A stretch of 64,000 bases of DNA, taken from assembly GCA_015066935.1 (NCBI GenBank), contig SVNK01000001.1, positions 1-64,000 of the forward strand, written 5' to 3'. The notes under the pieces were generated by a model. It was not told the DNA's origin. It did not search any database and was given only the letters and a program-made list of their open reading frames with translations. A program made the position numbers and the translations under genes. This document shows, piece after piece, positions 33,121 to 41,190 of the stretch. Every line of letters starts with the position of its first letter. Position 1 is the first letter of the stretch. The DNA is from Ruminococcus sp. GTDB lineage: Bacteria > Bacillota > Clostridia > Oscillospirales > Ruminococcaceae.

Positions 33121-35568
33121 TTAGATAATATCCCCGTTTATATCGGCATAAAGCGATACTTCACGCATTTCCCTCAGTTTTGGGGAGAGCGTAAGGATAC
33201 TGCTTATAAAGCCTCTCATTTCGGGATTGTTCTTGAATTTCATTATTATTCTGCTGCGGAATTTTCCGCCCATCCTGCCGTAAGCCGCCTTCACGGGTCC
33301 GAGGACTCTTACGGGAGTTTTCGGCTGAAGCCGTTTAAGCTCACCGTTCATCAGTGCGAGAACAGCGTCCGCCGCTGCCGTCACAGACTCCTCCCTGACC
33401 GCCGAAAAACAGAATACGCACATATCGCACAGCGGCGGAAATATCATCGCACGGCGTATGGCAATTTCCTCACGGTAGAAACCGTTGTAGTCCTGCATTG
33501 CGGCAAGATTCATGATGTAGTGGTCGGGCATGAAGGTCTGCAGAACCGCACGTCCCCGGCGGCTTCCACGTCCTCCTCGTCCCACGACCTGAGTTATCAG
33601 AGAGAATGTACGCTCATAGCTGCGGAAGTCTCCCGCATAGAGTGCCTTGTCAACCGAGAGGACTCCCACAAGCGTAACATTCGGGAAATCGAGTCCCTTG
33701 CCTATCATCTGGGTACCTATCATTATGTCGTATTTACCGTCTCTGAAATCGGCAAAGTTCTTCTCATAGGAATAGCGTGAGAAGGTCGTATCAGCGTCCA
33801 TACGCAGTATTTTCGCATCGGGGAAGAACATTTCAAGTTCCTCCTCAAGCTTCTGTGTGCCGAACCCCATGCTTTTCAGTCTTTGCGAGCCGCAGGATGG
33901 ACAGCTTTTCACCATTTCTCCCGCATATCCGCAGTAATGACACATAAGTCTGCCGTTCTTCTTGTGATAGGTAAGCGGAACGGAGCAGTTCGGACAATAC
34001 ACGGGCTGCCGACAGTCGCAGCAGCTTATGATTGTATGGTAGCCTCGTCTGTTCAGGAGCAGAATGGTCTGCTCGCCGTTTCCGAGGTTCTGTGTTATCT
34101 CATCGGTGAGACAGCGGCTGAACTCTGAAGCGTTGCCGTCCTCTCTCTCGATGGTCATATCTATGATGCTGACCTGCGGAAGCGGCGAATTACTGTAGCG
34201 TTTCTTCATTTCAAGAAGCCTGTACGCACCTTTTTCCGCAAGGTAATAGCTTTCTATTGAAGGTGTTGCCGACGCAAGAAGCAGTACGGCTCCGTGATAT
34301 GCACAGCGTTTTTTTGCAGCGTCGCTTGCTGTGTATCTCGGAGAGCTGTCCGATTTGTAGGAGCGTTCGCCCTCCTCGTCCATGATTATCAGACCGATAT
34401 TGTCCAGAGGAGCAAAAACTGCACTTCTTGTACCTATTACTATGTCGGCTCTTCCCTGTTTTATGCGTTTGTATTCGTCAAGACGCTGTCCCTGAGAGAG
34501 TCCGCTGTGGATAACGGCTACCCTTTCACCGAAAAGCGACCTGAAACGACGTAATATCTGCGGAGTTAGTCCTATTTCGGGAATCAGCAGCATTGCCTGA
34601 CGTCCCATTTTCACCGTATCGGAAATGAGCTTTTCAAATACCGAAGTCTTGCCGCTTCCCGTAACTCCGTGAAGAAGAAACACCGACGGCTTCCTCTCGA
34701 AAAGCTGCGCAAGGACTGCGTCGTGAGCCTTCTGCTGTTCTTCGGAAAGAACAATTTCATCGGGATTTGCCCGTTCATCGCAGTCACACTCAACCTCTCT
34801 GAAGGCTTCCGCTTCGTACTCCTCTGCGGCACCGTTTGCGGCAAGCCGCTTCACCACGTCAACAGTTACTCCGCACATATATGCGGTCTCCCTGACAGAG
34901 GATTCACCGCACTCCGCAAGGAAATCGGCTGTCTTTTTCTGCTTCGGAGTAAGTCTGAAGCTTTCGGGAGAATCGAGATATTTCTCCGTAAGTCTCACCA
35001 TTTTCACGGAAGCATCCCCTACGCTCTGTCGGAAAACATTGTTTGTTTCAATGGCTCCGCAGTCGCACAGCTCATCTATGAGCAGTCTGCCGTTATCGGT
35101 GATATATGAAGAAATCAGCTCATTAAGCTCGCTGCTGTTCTCTGCACATTCAAGGCTTTCAAGCAGCTCTGACGCTTCGGGGGAAAGAGCGTCCCCTGCC
35201 GCAAAGCTTCTGACAAGCGAGAATTTCTCGGCTGCCGACACGCTCATTGCAGGCGGAAGCATGGCTCTTACCGCATCGAAATACGTGCAGAAGGTCTGCT
35301 CACGAAGCCACAGTGCAAGCTCAAGAAGCTCATCTGACAGCACGGGAGCGTCGTCAACAACGGACAATACAGGCTTAAGCTGTCTGCCGTCATTTTCCGA
35401 AAGTCCCATTACAACGCCTATCCTGCGGCTGTTTCCACGTCCGAAGCCCACAAGCACACGGCATCCCCGCTTTATCCTTTCCCTGAATTTTTCGGGAACG
35501 GAGTAGCTGAACAGCATATCAAACGAATATACCGTTCCGCTTACGGCAATTTCCGCAGAAAGCGACAT
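33121..35568 (-). CDS. priA: Primosomal replication protein N' (PriA helicase)
   Basis: 815 residues; ATG overlaps the rpoZ stop (TAATG). Restarts stalled replication forks. N-terminal DNA-binding region (about 1-110), then a superfamily 2 helicase: LLHGVTGSGKTSVFEKL (Walker A), IIMDEEGERSYKSDSSPRY (Walker B region), ATPSIESYY, and zinc-binding cysteines CCDCRQPVYCPNCS, CHYCGYAGEMVKSCPSCG. The usual DEEH box reads DEEG, with glycine in place of His. C-terminal TQMIGKGLDFPNVTLVGV and QVVGRGGRGSRRG. In the yloC operon as in Bacillus, where coaBC lies between rpoZ and priA; here it does not. Confidence 0.97.
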   Translation of the reverse strand: MSLSAEIAVSGTVYSFDMLFSYSVPEKFRERIKRGCRVLVGFGRGNSRRIGVVMGLSENDGRQLKPVLSVVDDAPVLSDELLELALWLREQTFCTYFDAVRAMLPPAMSVSAAEKFSLVRSFAAGDALSPEASELLESLECAENSSELNELISSYITDNGRLLIDELCDCGAIETNNVFRQSVGDASVKMVRLTEKYLDSPESFRLTPKQKKTADFLAECGESSVRETAYMCGVTVDVVKRLAANGAAEEYEAEAFREVECDCDERANPDEIVLSEEQQKAHDAVLAQLFERKPSVFLLHGVTGSGKTSVFEKLISDTVKMGRQAMLLIPEIGLTPQILRRFRSLFGERVAVIHSGLSQGQRLDEYKRIKQGRADIVIGTRSAVFAPLDNIGLIIMDEEGERSYKSDSSPRYTASDAAKKRCAYHGAVLLLASATPSIESYYLAEKGAYRLLEMKKRYSNSPLPQVSIIDMTIEREDGNASEFSRCLTDEITQNLGNGEQTILLLNRRGYHTIISCCDCRQPVYCPNCSVPLTYHKKNGRLMCHYCGYAGEMVKSCPSCGSQRLKSMGFGTQKLEEELEMFFPDAKILRMDADTTFSRYSYEKNFADFRDGKYDIMIGTQMIGKGLDFPNVTLVGVLSVDKALYAGDFRSYERTFSLITQVVGRGGRGSRRGRAVLQTFMPDHYIMNLAAMQDYNGFYREEIAIRRAMIFPPLCDMCVFCFSAVREESVTAAADAVLALMNGELKRLQPKTPVRVLGPVKAAYGRMGGKFRSRIIMKFKNNPEMRGFISSILTLSPKLREMREVSLYADINGDII

Positions 35569-35777
35569 TATTCAGCTGAAACGTGTGCGGTGCTGACTAT
35601 CTTGCACTTGCCGCCTGCAAGCTCCTCTACAGCGGTTCTTACAGGGTTTTCCTCAAGCACCTGATTGTTATCGTAAATCTCCTGTGCAACCTCTCTTGCA
35701 CGCTTTGCAACTGCAATAACGAGAGAATAACAGCTCTCATTCTTTGTGATTATCTGATTTACTGCGGGTCTAAGCAT
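35568..35777 (-). CDS. rpoZ: RNA polymerase omega subunit
   Basis: 69 residues; GAGGTGTTAAAAA before the ATG at 35777. Matches omega of Firmicutes: [33 protein letters not shown] with the conserved AKRAR/YSLV region, then a short tail ending STAHVSAE. It wraps the beta' C-terminal end. Overlaps gmk by 8 nt and precedes priA. Confidence 0.95.
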   Translation of the reverse strand: MLRPAVNQIITKNESCYSLVIAVAKRAREVAQEIYDNNQVLEENPVRTAVEELAGGKCKIVSTAHVSAE

Positions 35778-36375
35778 TTTTTAACACCTCATTTATTAAT
35801 TCGCCCGAAAGACTGCCTTTGAATTTTTCCGCTTCCACAACGGTAAAGAAATCCTTTACGGCGTCCTCAAGAGCATCGTTGACTATAACGTAATCGTATT
35901 TGCCTGCCTGTGCGATTTCTCCGGCAGCCTCGGCAACTCGTTTTGCGATGACTTCCTCTGCCTCTGTGCCTCTTTTTTCAAGACGGCGTCTGAGTTCTCC
36001 GACAGAGGGCGGTATCACGAATATAAACAGTGCCTCCGGACGCTTTTCCCTTATTTTCATTGCGCCCTGAACTTCTATCTCAAGGATGACATTCTGTCCC
36101 TTTTCAAGGTAAACGTCAACCTCGCTTGCAAGTGTTCCGTAGCAGTTTCCGCAATACTCGGCGTTCTCAAGGAACTCTCCCGCTGCGACTCTGCTTTCAA
36201 AATCCTCCCTTGTAAGGAAGTGGTAATTCACCCCGTCAACCTCTCCGGGTCGGGGAGCACGTGTTGTTGCCGATACGGAACAGCGGAAACGCTCGTCCTT
36301 CAGTATCTCGGCAAGCATTGTACCCTTACCGCAGCCCGACGGTGCGGAAAAAACAATAAGTCTGCCCTTATTCAT
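35770..36375 (-). CDS. gmk: Guanylate kinase
   Basis: 201 residues. ATP + GMP to ADP + GDP. Walker A in [18 protein letters not shown] (a Cys variant of GPSGxGKGT); GMP-binding motif [25 protein letters not shown]; lid Arg residues [10 protein letters not shown]. In Bacillus clusters it is adjacent to remA and rpoZ, as here. Overlaps remA by 8 nt. Confidence 0.98.
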   Translation of the reverse strand: MNKGRLIVFSAPSGCGKGTMLAEILKDERFRCSVSATTRAPRPGEVDGVNYHFLTREDFESRVAAGEFLENAEYCGNCYGTLASEVDVYLEKGQNVILEIEVQGAMKIREKRPEALFIFVIPPSVGELRRRLEKRGTEAEEVIAKRVAEAAGEIAQAGKYDYVIVNDALEDAVKDFFTVVEAEKFKGSLSGELINEVLKNA

Positions 36376-36625
36376 CTTCTTCGTTGCCTCCCATACCGTT
36401 TATTCTTGCGGCAAGAGTCTCCGTTATCAGCGATGACAGGATTATATGACCGCTGTCCATAACGATTACGGCTCTTGTCTTGCGTCCGTAGGTAGCGTCG
36501 ATGGCTCTGCCGTCGTCACGTGCCTCCTGGACGAGTCTCTTTATCGGTGCCGATTCGGGACTAACAACCGTAACGATTCTTGCTGCCGAAACCATATTTC
36601 CGTAGCCGATATTTATAAGTCTCAT
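36368..36625 (-). CDS. remA: RemA/DUF370 family regulator
   Basis: 85 residues; GTAGGTGAAGT before the ATG. Small DNA-binding protein that in Bacillus activates extracellular matrix and osmoprotection genes. Characteristic text: [50 protein letters not shown]. Sits between yloC and gmk exactly as in Bacillus. The targets in this organism are unknown. Confidence 0.95.
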   Translation of the reverse strand: MRLINIGYGNMVSAARIVTVVSPESAPIKRLVQEARDDGRAIDATYGRKTRAVIVMDSGHIILSSLITETLAARINGMGGNEEDE

Positions 36626-36632
36626 ACTTCAC

Positions 36633-37511
36633 CTACTCGATATTCTGAATCTGCTCACGGATTTTTTCTATTTCAGCCTTCATATTCACAACAAGCTTCG
36701 TGATGTCGAGATCCTGTGCCTTTGAGCCGATTGTGTTGACCTCACGGTTCATTTCCTGAACAATGAAATCCAGCTTTCTGCCGACCGCTTCCTGCGATTC
36801 AAGCATTGCTCCGAGCTGGGAGATGTGGCTCCTCAGACGGACAGTTTCCTCGTCCACAGCAATTTTCTCGGCAAAAACGGCAGCTTCCGTAAGGATTCTC
36901 TGCTCGTCTATATTTTTATTTTCAAGAACCTCCGCAAGCTTCTGGCTGAGACGGTTCCTGTAGGCTTCAACGGTTCCGGGAGAAAGCTCCTCGACTTTTG
37001 CAACGTCTGCAAGTATCGTCTCTGTCTTTGCAATGACGTCAGCCTTGAGACGAATTCCCTCAGCCTCACGCATTTCCACGAAGCGTCCGAGCGCCTCTGA
37101 TGCTGTATGACGCACATCCTCCCATATCTGCTCCTCGTCATCGGGAGCCTTCTGAACACTGAATATATCAGGGATTCTTATAAGATTTGAAAGGGAAATA
37201 TCGTCGGTAAGACCAAGCTCTGCCCCTACCTCACGCAATGCACTGACATAACCCTCGGCTATGCTCTTGTTCACGGCAATTACCGTATCTTTTCCCTCTA
37301 TATTGTTTATTGTAACCGAAATCTCGATTTTTCCTCTTGAAACGGAGGATTTCAGCAGTGATTTGAGTTTTTCGTCAAGATACGCATAAGTTCTCGGGAT
37401 TCTCGAAGAATACTCGTAATATCTATGGTTTACAGAGCGTATCTCCACAAGGATGTCACGTCCGTTAAGTATATTCTGTGCTCTGCCGTAGCCTGTCATG
37501 CTTCTTAGCAC
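36633..37511 (-). CDS. yloC: YicC/YloC family endoribonuclease
   Basis: 292 residues. GTG start at 37511 (MLRSMTGYGRAQN), 7 nt after AAGGAAGG; the ORF-track ATG at 37541 is 10 codons upstream of it and without a binding site. N-terminal YicC domain (RSMTGYGRA; EIRSVNHRYYEYSSRIP) and C-terminal DUF1732 (LDFIVQEMNREVNTIGSKAQD...VNMKAEIEKIREQIQNIE) are both present. Homologues cleave RNA in a metal-dependent way; biological targets are poorly defined. First gene of the long leftward operon. Confidence 0.95.
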   Translation of the reverse strand: MLRSMTGYGRAQNILNGRDILVEIRSVNHRYYEYSSRIPRTYAYLDEKLKSLLKSSVSRGKIEISVTINNIEGKDTVIAVNKSIAEGYVSALREVGAELGLTDDISLSNLIRIPDIFSVQKAPDDEEQIWEDVRHTASEALGRFVEMREAEGIRLKADVIAKTETILADVAKVEELSPGTVEAYRNRLSQKLAEVLENKNIDEQRILTEAAVFAEKIAVDEETVRLRSHISQLGAMLESQEAVGRKLDFIVQEMNREVNTIGSKAQDLDITKLVVNMKAEIEKIREQIQNIE

Positions 37512-37558
37512 TTTATCGCCTTCCTTTCCGTTTTTCCGCATAATTATGCTATTTTATT

Positions 37559-37587
37559 ATTATAACACCATACGCTTAAAATTGCAA
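37559..37587 (-). promoter_or_regulatory. Promoter of the yloC-to-thiN operon
   Basis: Minus strand TTGCAA, 17-nt spacer, TATAAT, about 48 bp before the yloC GTG start. Confidence 0.7.
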
Positions 37588-37708
37588 GCTTTTTAACATA
37601 AAATTCCGCACAAAAAATCACTCGCTATCTCCACCGAAATATCCGATTTATCCATATTTTCAGCATAAAAATAGCAGCTGATCATCTCAGCCGCCGTAAT
37701 TCTTATTC

Positions 37709-37827
37709 CGATTGCAGGGACGCCCGAAGGGCGTAGGGCGGCGTTCGCAGTTCCGAAGAAACGTCAGTCCCTGTTTTACGGGCGAACGCCTTTGGGCTGA
37801 TGCTCGCATCAGCCCCCTGCAATCGGC
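37709..37827. repeat. Inverted-repeat element with nested hairpins
   Basis: 12-bp terminal inverted repeats CCGATTGCAGGG (37709-37720) / CCCTGCAATCGG (37816-37827). Inside: CGCCC/GGGCG with loop GAA (37722-37734), GGCGTTCGC/GCGAACGCC (37741-37791), GGGCTGATGC/GCATCAGCCC (37795-37816). No reading frame of its own. Resembles a short MITE; no target-site duplication is visible. Confidence 0.7.
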
Positions 37828-37843
37828 CATAGTATGGTGCGTT

Positions 37844-38317
37844 TCAATTGAGAACGACTACCCCGATGTTCAGATACGCCGCAAATATCACCCACAGCAG
37901 ATACGATATATTCAGATACGCTGCCGCAGGACTGATTTTACGAAACTTCAGTATCATTACCGCTACAAGCACGGCAAGCAGAATTATAACAACTGCCGCT
38001 GCTTCCGGCTTTTCAAAACGGAAGAACACAATGCTCCACATGAAATTCACGAAAAGCTGAGCCGCATAGATGCCCAGTGCCTCAGACCTTTCTCCCGATA
38101 TATCCTCGGAATCATAAATCAGGTATGCCGATATTCCCATGAGTGCATAGAGAATCGTCCACACAATCGGGAAAACGATTCCCGGAGGTGCAAGCGGAGG
38201 CTGATTGAGTCCGCTGTAAAACGACGAGAAGTCTCCTGCAAACAATGCAGAAAGTGCTCCTACAAGTTCCGTTCCGATGACAAAAATCAGCAGCTCGGTC
38301 CACTTTATTCCTTTCAC
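37844..38317 (-). CDS. tspO: TspO/MBR family protein
   Basis: 157 residues. GTG start at 38317, about 8 nt after AAAGGCGGTG. Five predicted helices of the translocator-protein family: WTELLIFVIGTELVGALSALFAG, NQPPLAPPGIVFPIVWTILYALMGISAYLIY (the PP-x-W loop and helix 2), EALGIYAAQLFVNFMWSIVFF, AVVIILLAVLVAVMILKF and AAYLNISYLLWVIFAAYLNIGVVVLN. Binds tetrapyrroles or similar ligands in known members. Monocistronic; its promoter is not obvious from sequence. Confidence 0.95.
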   Translation of the reverse strand: MKGIKWTELLIFVIGTELVGALSALFAGDFSSFYSGLNQPPLAPPGIVFPIVWTILYALMGISAYLIYDSEDISGERSEALGIYAAQLFVNFMWSIVFFRFEKPEAAAVVIILLAVLVAVMILKFRKISPAAAYLNISYLLWVIFAAYLNIGVVVLN

Positions 38318-38439
38318 ATAAACACCGCCTTTCTGTATTTTCTGTAACGATTATATGCACGACTCATGACGGTAATTCCCGAAAGCTGTCGAAGTTGAAA
38401 CAATTCCTGCGTTTCTATGTATTTTGTATCAATTTTTCC

Positions 38440-38468
38440 TTGACTAATAGCGAATTTTGGTATATAAT
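38440..38468 (+). promoter_or_regulatory. glgA promoter
   Basis: TTGACT, 17-nt spacer, TATAAT; about 55 bp before the start codon. Confidence 0.75.
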
Positions 38469-38522
38469 ATAAAGTGATGGAGTGTAATTCTCCGCATTTC
38501 AACATAGTAAGGAGTTATTGCC

Positions 38523-39977
38523 ATGAAAAATATTATATTTGCAGCATCCGAATGTGTACCTTTCATAAAAACAGGCGGTCTTGCCGATGTTGTGGGTGCT
38601 CTTCCGCAGTATATAAACAAGGACGAGTTCGACGTGAGAGTCATTATGCCCTACTACACCTGCATCCCCGAAAAATTCAGAAACAATTTTAAGTACGTTA
38701 CCCATTTCTATATGGATTACGGCATGAGACAGGAGAATATGCACGTCGGTATTATGGAGTACGAACACAACGGCATTAAGTTCTATTTCGTAGATAACGA
38801 GTATTACTTCAAGTGCGACAGTCCCTACTCCCCCAACATCAAATGGGACATAGAACGCTTTACTTTCTTCTCAAAGGCAGTTCTCGCAATCCTTCCCGTT
38901 ATCGGCTTCCGTCCTGACATTATCCACTGTCACGACTGGCAGGCTTCTCTCATCCCCGTATTCCTCCACACCGCCTTCGCCACAAACCCCTTCTACAGTT
39001 CCACAAAAACCATCATGACCATCCATAACCTGAAATTCCAGGGCGTTTGGGACATCGAAACTTTCAAATATAACACCGCTCTCCCCGAGTATATGTTTAC
39101 TCCCGACAAGCTTGAATTCCACAAGAATGCTAATATGCTCAAGGGCGGTCTCGTGTATGCCGACTACATCACTACCGTTTCCGAAACTTATGCCGAGGAA
39201 ATCAAGTACCCCTTCTACGGCGAACAGCTCGACGGACTCCTCAGAGCACGCTCCGCTTCACTCAGAGGCATCGTCAACGGCATCGACTACAAGGTCTTCG
39301 ACCCTTCAAACGATAAACAGATTTTCGCCGAGTTCAACGCCGATAACGTCAAGAAACAGAAGGCTGTCAACAAGGAAAAGCTTCAGGCAGAGCTTGGTCT
39401 GCCGGTTGATAAGAACAAGTATATGATCGCTATTATCTCACGCCTTACCGACCAGAAGGGTCTCGACCTCATCAACTACGCTATGGAACGTATCTGCGAC
39501 GAATTCACACAGTTCGTCATCATCGGTACCGGCGACCCCAGATATGAGAATATGTTCAAGCATTACCAGTGGAAATACCCCGAGCGTGTTTCCGCAAATA
39601 TCCTCTATTCCGACGAACTCGCCCACAAACTCTATGCCGCAGCTGATACAATGCTCATGCCTTCTCTCTTTGAACCATGCGGTCTTACTCAGCTCATCGC
39701 TCTCCGCTACGGTACTATCCCGATTGTACGTGAAACAGGCGGTCTGAAAGATACCGTCCAGCCCTACAACGAATTCGACGGCACAGGTACAGGCTTCTCC
39801 TTCGCAAACTACAACGGCGACGAAATGCTCGGCGCTATCAACTACTCCAAGAACGTCTACTACGACCACCGCAAAGAATGGGATAAAATGGTCAAGCGCT
39901 GCATGAAGACCGATTTCTCCTGGAACAGCTCCGCCAGACAGTACGAAGGTATGTACGACTGGATGATCAACTGGTAA
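38523..39977 (+). CDS. glgA: Glycogen synthase
   Basis: 484 residues; AAGGAGTTATTGCC before the ATG. Transfers glucose from ADP-glucose to alpha-1,4-glucan. GT5 family: FAASECVPFIKTGGLADVVGALP (KTGGL), the H-x-DWQASLIPVF strand, NGIDYKVFDPSNDK, the SRLTDQKGLDLINYA region, and MLMPSLFEPCGLTQLIALRYGTIPIVRETGGLKDTV (catalytic Glu-containing E-x7-E). First gene of a short operon with a HAD phosphatase and an unknown protein. Confidence 0.97.
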   Translation: MKNIIFAASECVPFIKTGGLADVVGALPQYINKDEFDVRVIMPYYTCIPEKFRNNFKYVTHFYMDYGMRQENMHVGIMEYEHNGIKFYFVDNEYYFKCDSPYSPNIKWDIERFTFFSKAVLAILPVIGFRPDIIHCHDWQASLIPVFLHTAFATNPFYSSTKTIMTIHNLKFQGVWDIETFKYNTALPEYMFTPDKLEFHKNANMLKGGLVYADYITTVSETYAEEIKYPFYGEQLDGLLRARSASLRGIVNGIDYKVFDPSNDKQIFAEFNADNVKKQKAVNKEKLQAELGLPVDKNKYMIAIISRLTDQKGLDLINYAMERICDEFTQFVIIGTGDPRYENMFKHYQWKYPERVSANILYSDELAHKLYAAADTMLMPSLFEPCGLTQLIALRYGTIPIVRETGGLKDTVQPYNEFDGTGTGFSFANYNGDEMLGAINYSKNVYYDHRKEWDKMVKRCMKTDFSWNSSARQYEGMYDWMINW

Positions 39978-39981
39978 GACT

Positions 39982-40647
39982 ATGAGCAGAATCAAAGGCG
40001 CTATTTTTGATATGGACGGTACCCTCATTGATACCGAAAAACTCTATATCCGCTTCTGGAAACAGTCGGCTGCCGATTTCGGCTACACTATGACCGACGA
40101 AATAGTCTTCGGTATCAGGAGTCTTGCACGTAAATTCGCCGAAAAAAAGCTCAAGGGTATTCTCGGCGAGGATTTCCCATATGTCGATGTGCGTGAACAC
40201 CGCACCGAACTTCTCGACGCTTATATCAAAGAACACGGCATCGAACTAAAAAGCGGTGCCCGTGAGCTTCTTGAATTTCTCCGCAGAAAGGGCGTCCGCA
40301 TTGCCGTAGCAACGGCTACCGCAAGAGCCAAAACCGAAAAGTATCTCGAACAGATTGGCATCGCAGACTACTTCGACGCCATTGCCTGCGGCGATATGGT
40401 CGAAAATGGCAAGCCCGAACCCGATATCTATCTCCTTGCGGCAGAAAAACTCGGACTCGCTCCGAATGAATGTGCCGCTTTCGAGGACTCTCCGAACGGT
40501 CTGAAATCGGCTTACAGGGCAGGCTGCGTGACCGTAATGATTCCCGACCTATCCCAGCCCGATGAGGAACTGCTCCCCATTTTAAGCGGAGTTTACAACA
40601 GCCTCTCCGATGCGGCTGTATTATTCGAAAGCGAGGACATCCAATGA
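39982..40647 (+). CDS. HAD superfamily phosphatase, beta-phosphoglucomutase-like
   Basis: 221 residues, 4 nt after glgA. Motif I FDMDGTLIDTEKLY (nucleophile Asp, second Asp), motif II VATATARAKTEKYL, motif III GDMVENGKPEPDIYLLAAEKL with Lys, motif IV AFEDSPNGLKSAYRAG. The cap domain is the small helical C1 type. Substrate probably a sugar phosphate. Its position after glgA suggests recycling of a glycogen-metabolism intermediate, which is inference. Confidence 0.9.
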   Translation: MSRIKGAIFDMDGTLIDTEKLYIRFWKQSAADFGYTMTDEIVFGIRSLARKFAEKKLKGILGEDFPYVDVREHRTELLDAYIKEHGIELKSGARELLEFLRRKGVRIAVATATARAKTEKYLEQIGIADYFDAIACGDMVENGKPEPDIYLLAAEKLGLAPNECAAFEDSPNGLKSAYRAGCVTVMIPDLSQPDEELLPILSGVYNSLSDAAVLFESEDIQ

Positions 40648-40889
40648 GCGTTTCCGAAATCTTTGAAATCCCCAAATTTTATTACTTCAACTGCGGCAAC
40701 GACTTCTCAGGCAGTAAGGACAGCTTTTCCTATAAAATCATTACAGGCGAAAAACTCAAATGTATGACGTGGCACGGCAGACTCTGCTCAATGAAGGCTC
40801 AGATTGAAAATGAAGCCGAATTCGACAGAACTCAGGAAGGCTTCGATACCATGATAAAATGGCTCGAAGAACGATATATGGATAAATAA
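40644..40889 (+). CDS. Small protein of unknown function
   Basis: 81 residues; ATG overlaps the HAD stop (ATGA), so translationally coupled. No signal peptide or membrane span. Aromatic N-terminus (IFEIPKFYYFNCGNDFSG), two Cys (KLKCMTWHGRLCSMK) and a helical C-terminus (FDTMIKWLEERYMDK). Compact mixed alpha/beta protein, no family recognised. The stop is 48 nt before the inverted-repeat element. Confidence 0.75.
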   Translation: MSVSEIFEIPKFYYFNCGNDFSGSKDSFSYKIITGEKLKCMTWHGRLCSMKAQIENEAEFDRTQEGFDTMIKWLEERYMDK

Positions 40890-40935
40890 AAACTCATAAG
40901 GATATTGACCGTACAGATGTATATACGCAGTTATT

Positions 40936-41133
40936 GAGGAAAACCCTTTTGAAAAAGGGTTCTTCCTCAAACTCCTTTCCTAAAACTTTCAGTATGAAAT
41001 TTCAGCCCCATAGGGTGCATCCAAAAAATATTGAACATCGAGTTCATTTGGATATGCACCCTATGGGGCTGAAATTTGTATTAAAAGTCTTTGGAAGGGG
41101 GGTTCGGGGGAGAACCTTTCCTCAGAAAGGTTT
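40936..41133. repeat. Large imperfect inverted-repeat element
   Basis: Central 24-bp perfect arms AAATTTCAGCCCCATAGGGT.. (40997-41020) / (41054-41077). Imperfect pairing continues outward over CTTTCCTAAAACTTT/AAAGTCTTTGGAAGG. At the ends are two terminator-like hairpins: AACCCTTTT/AAAAGGGTT and AACCTTTC/GAAAGGTT. A small TGAAC/GTTCA stem fills the loop. No ORF of its own; MITE-like. Confidence 0.7.
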
Positions 41134-41190
41134 CACCCGATAAATACATATACTTCTATATAGTCATTACCCTTACGAGTCTATTTGTTT

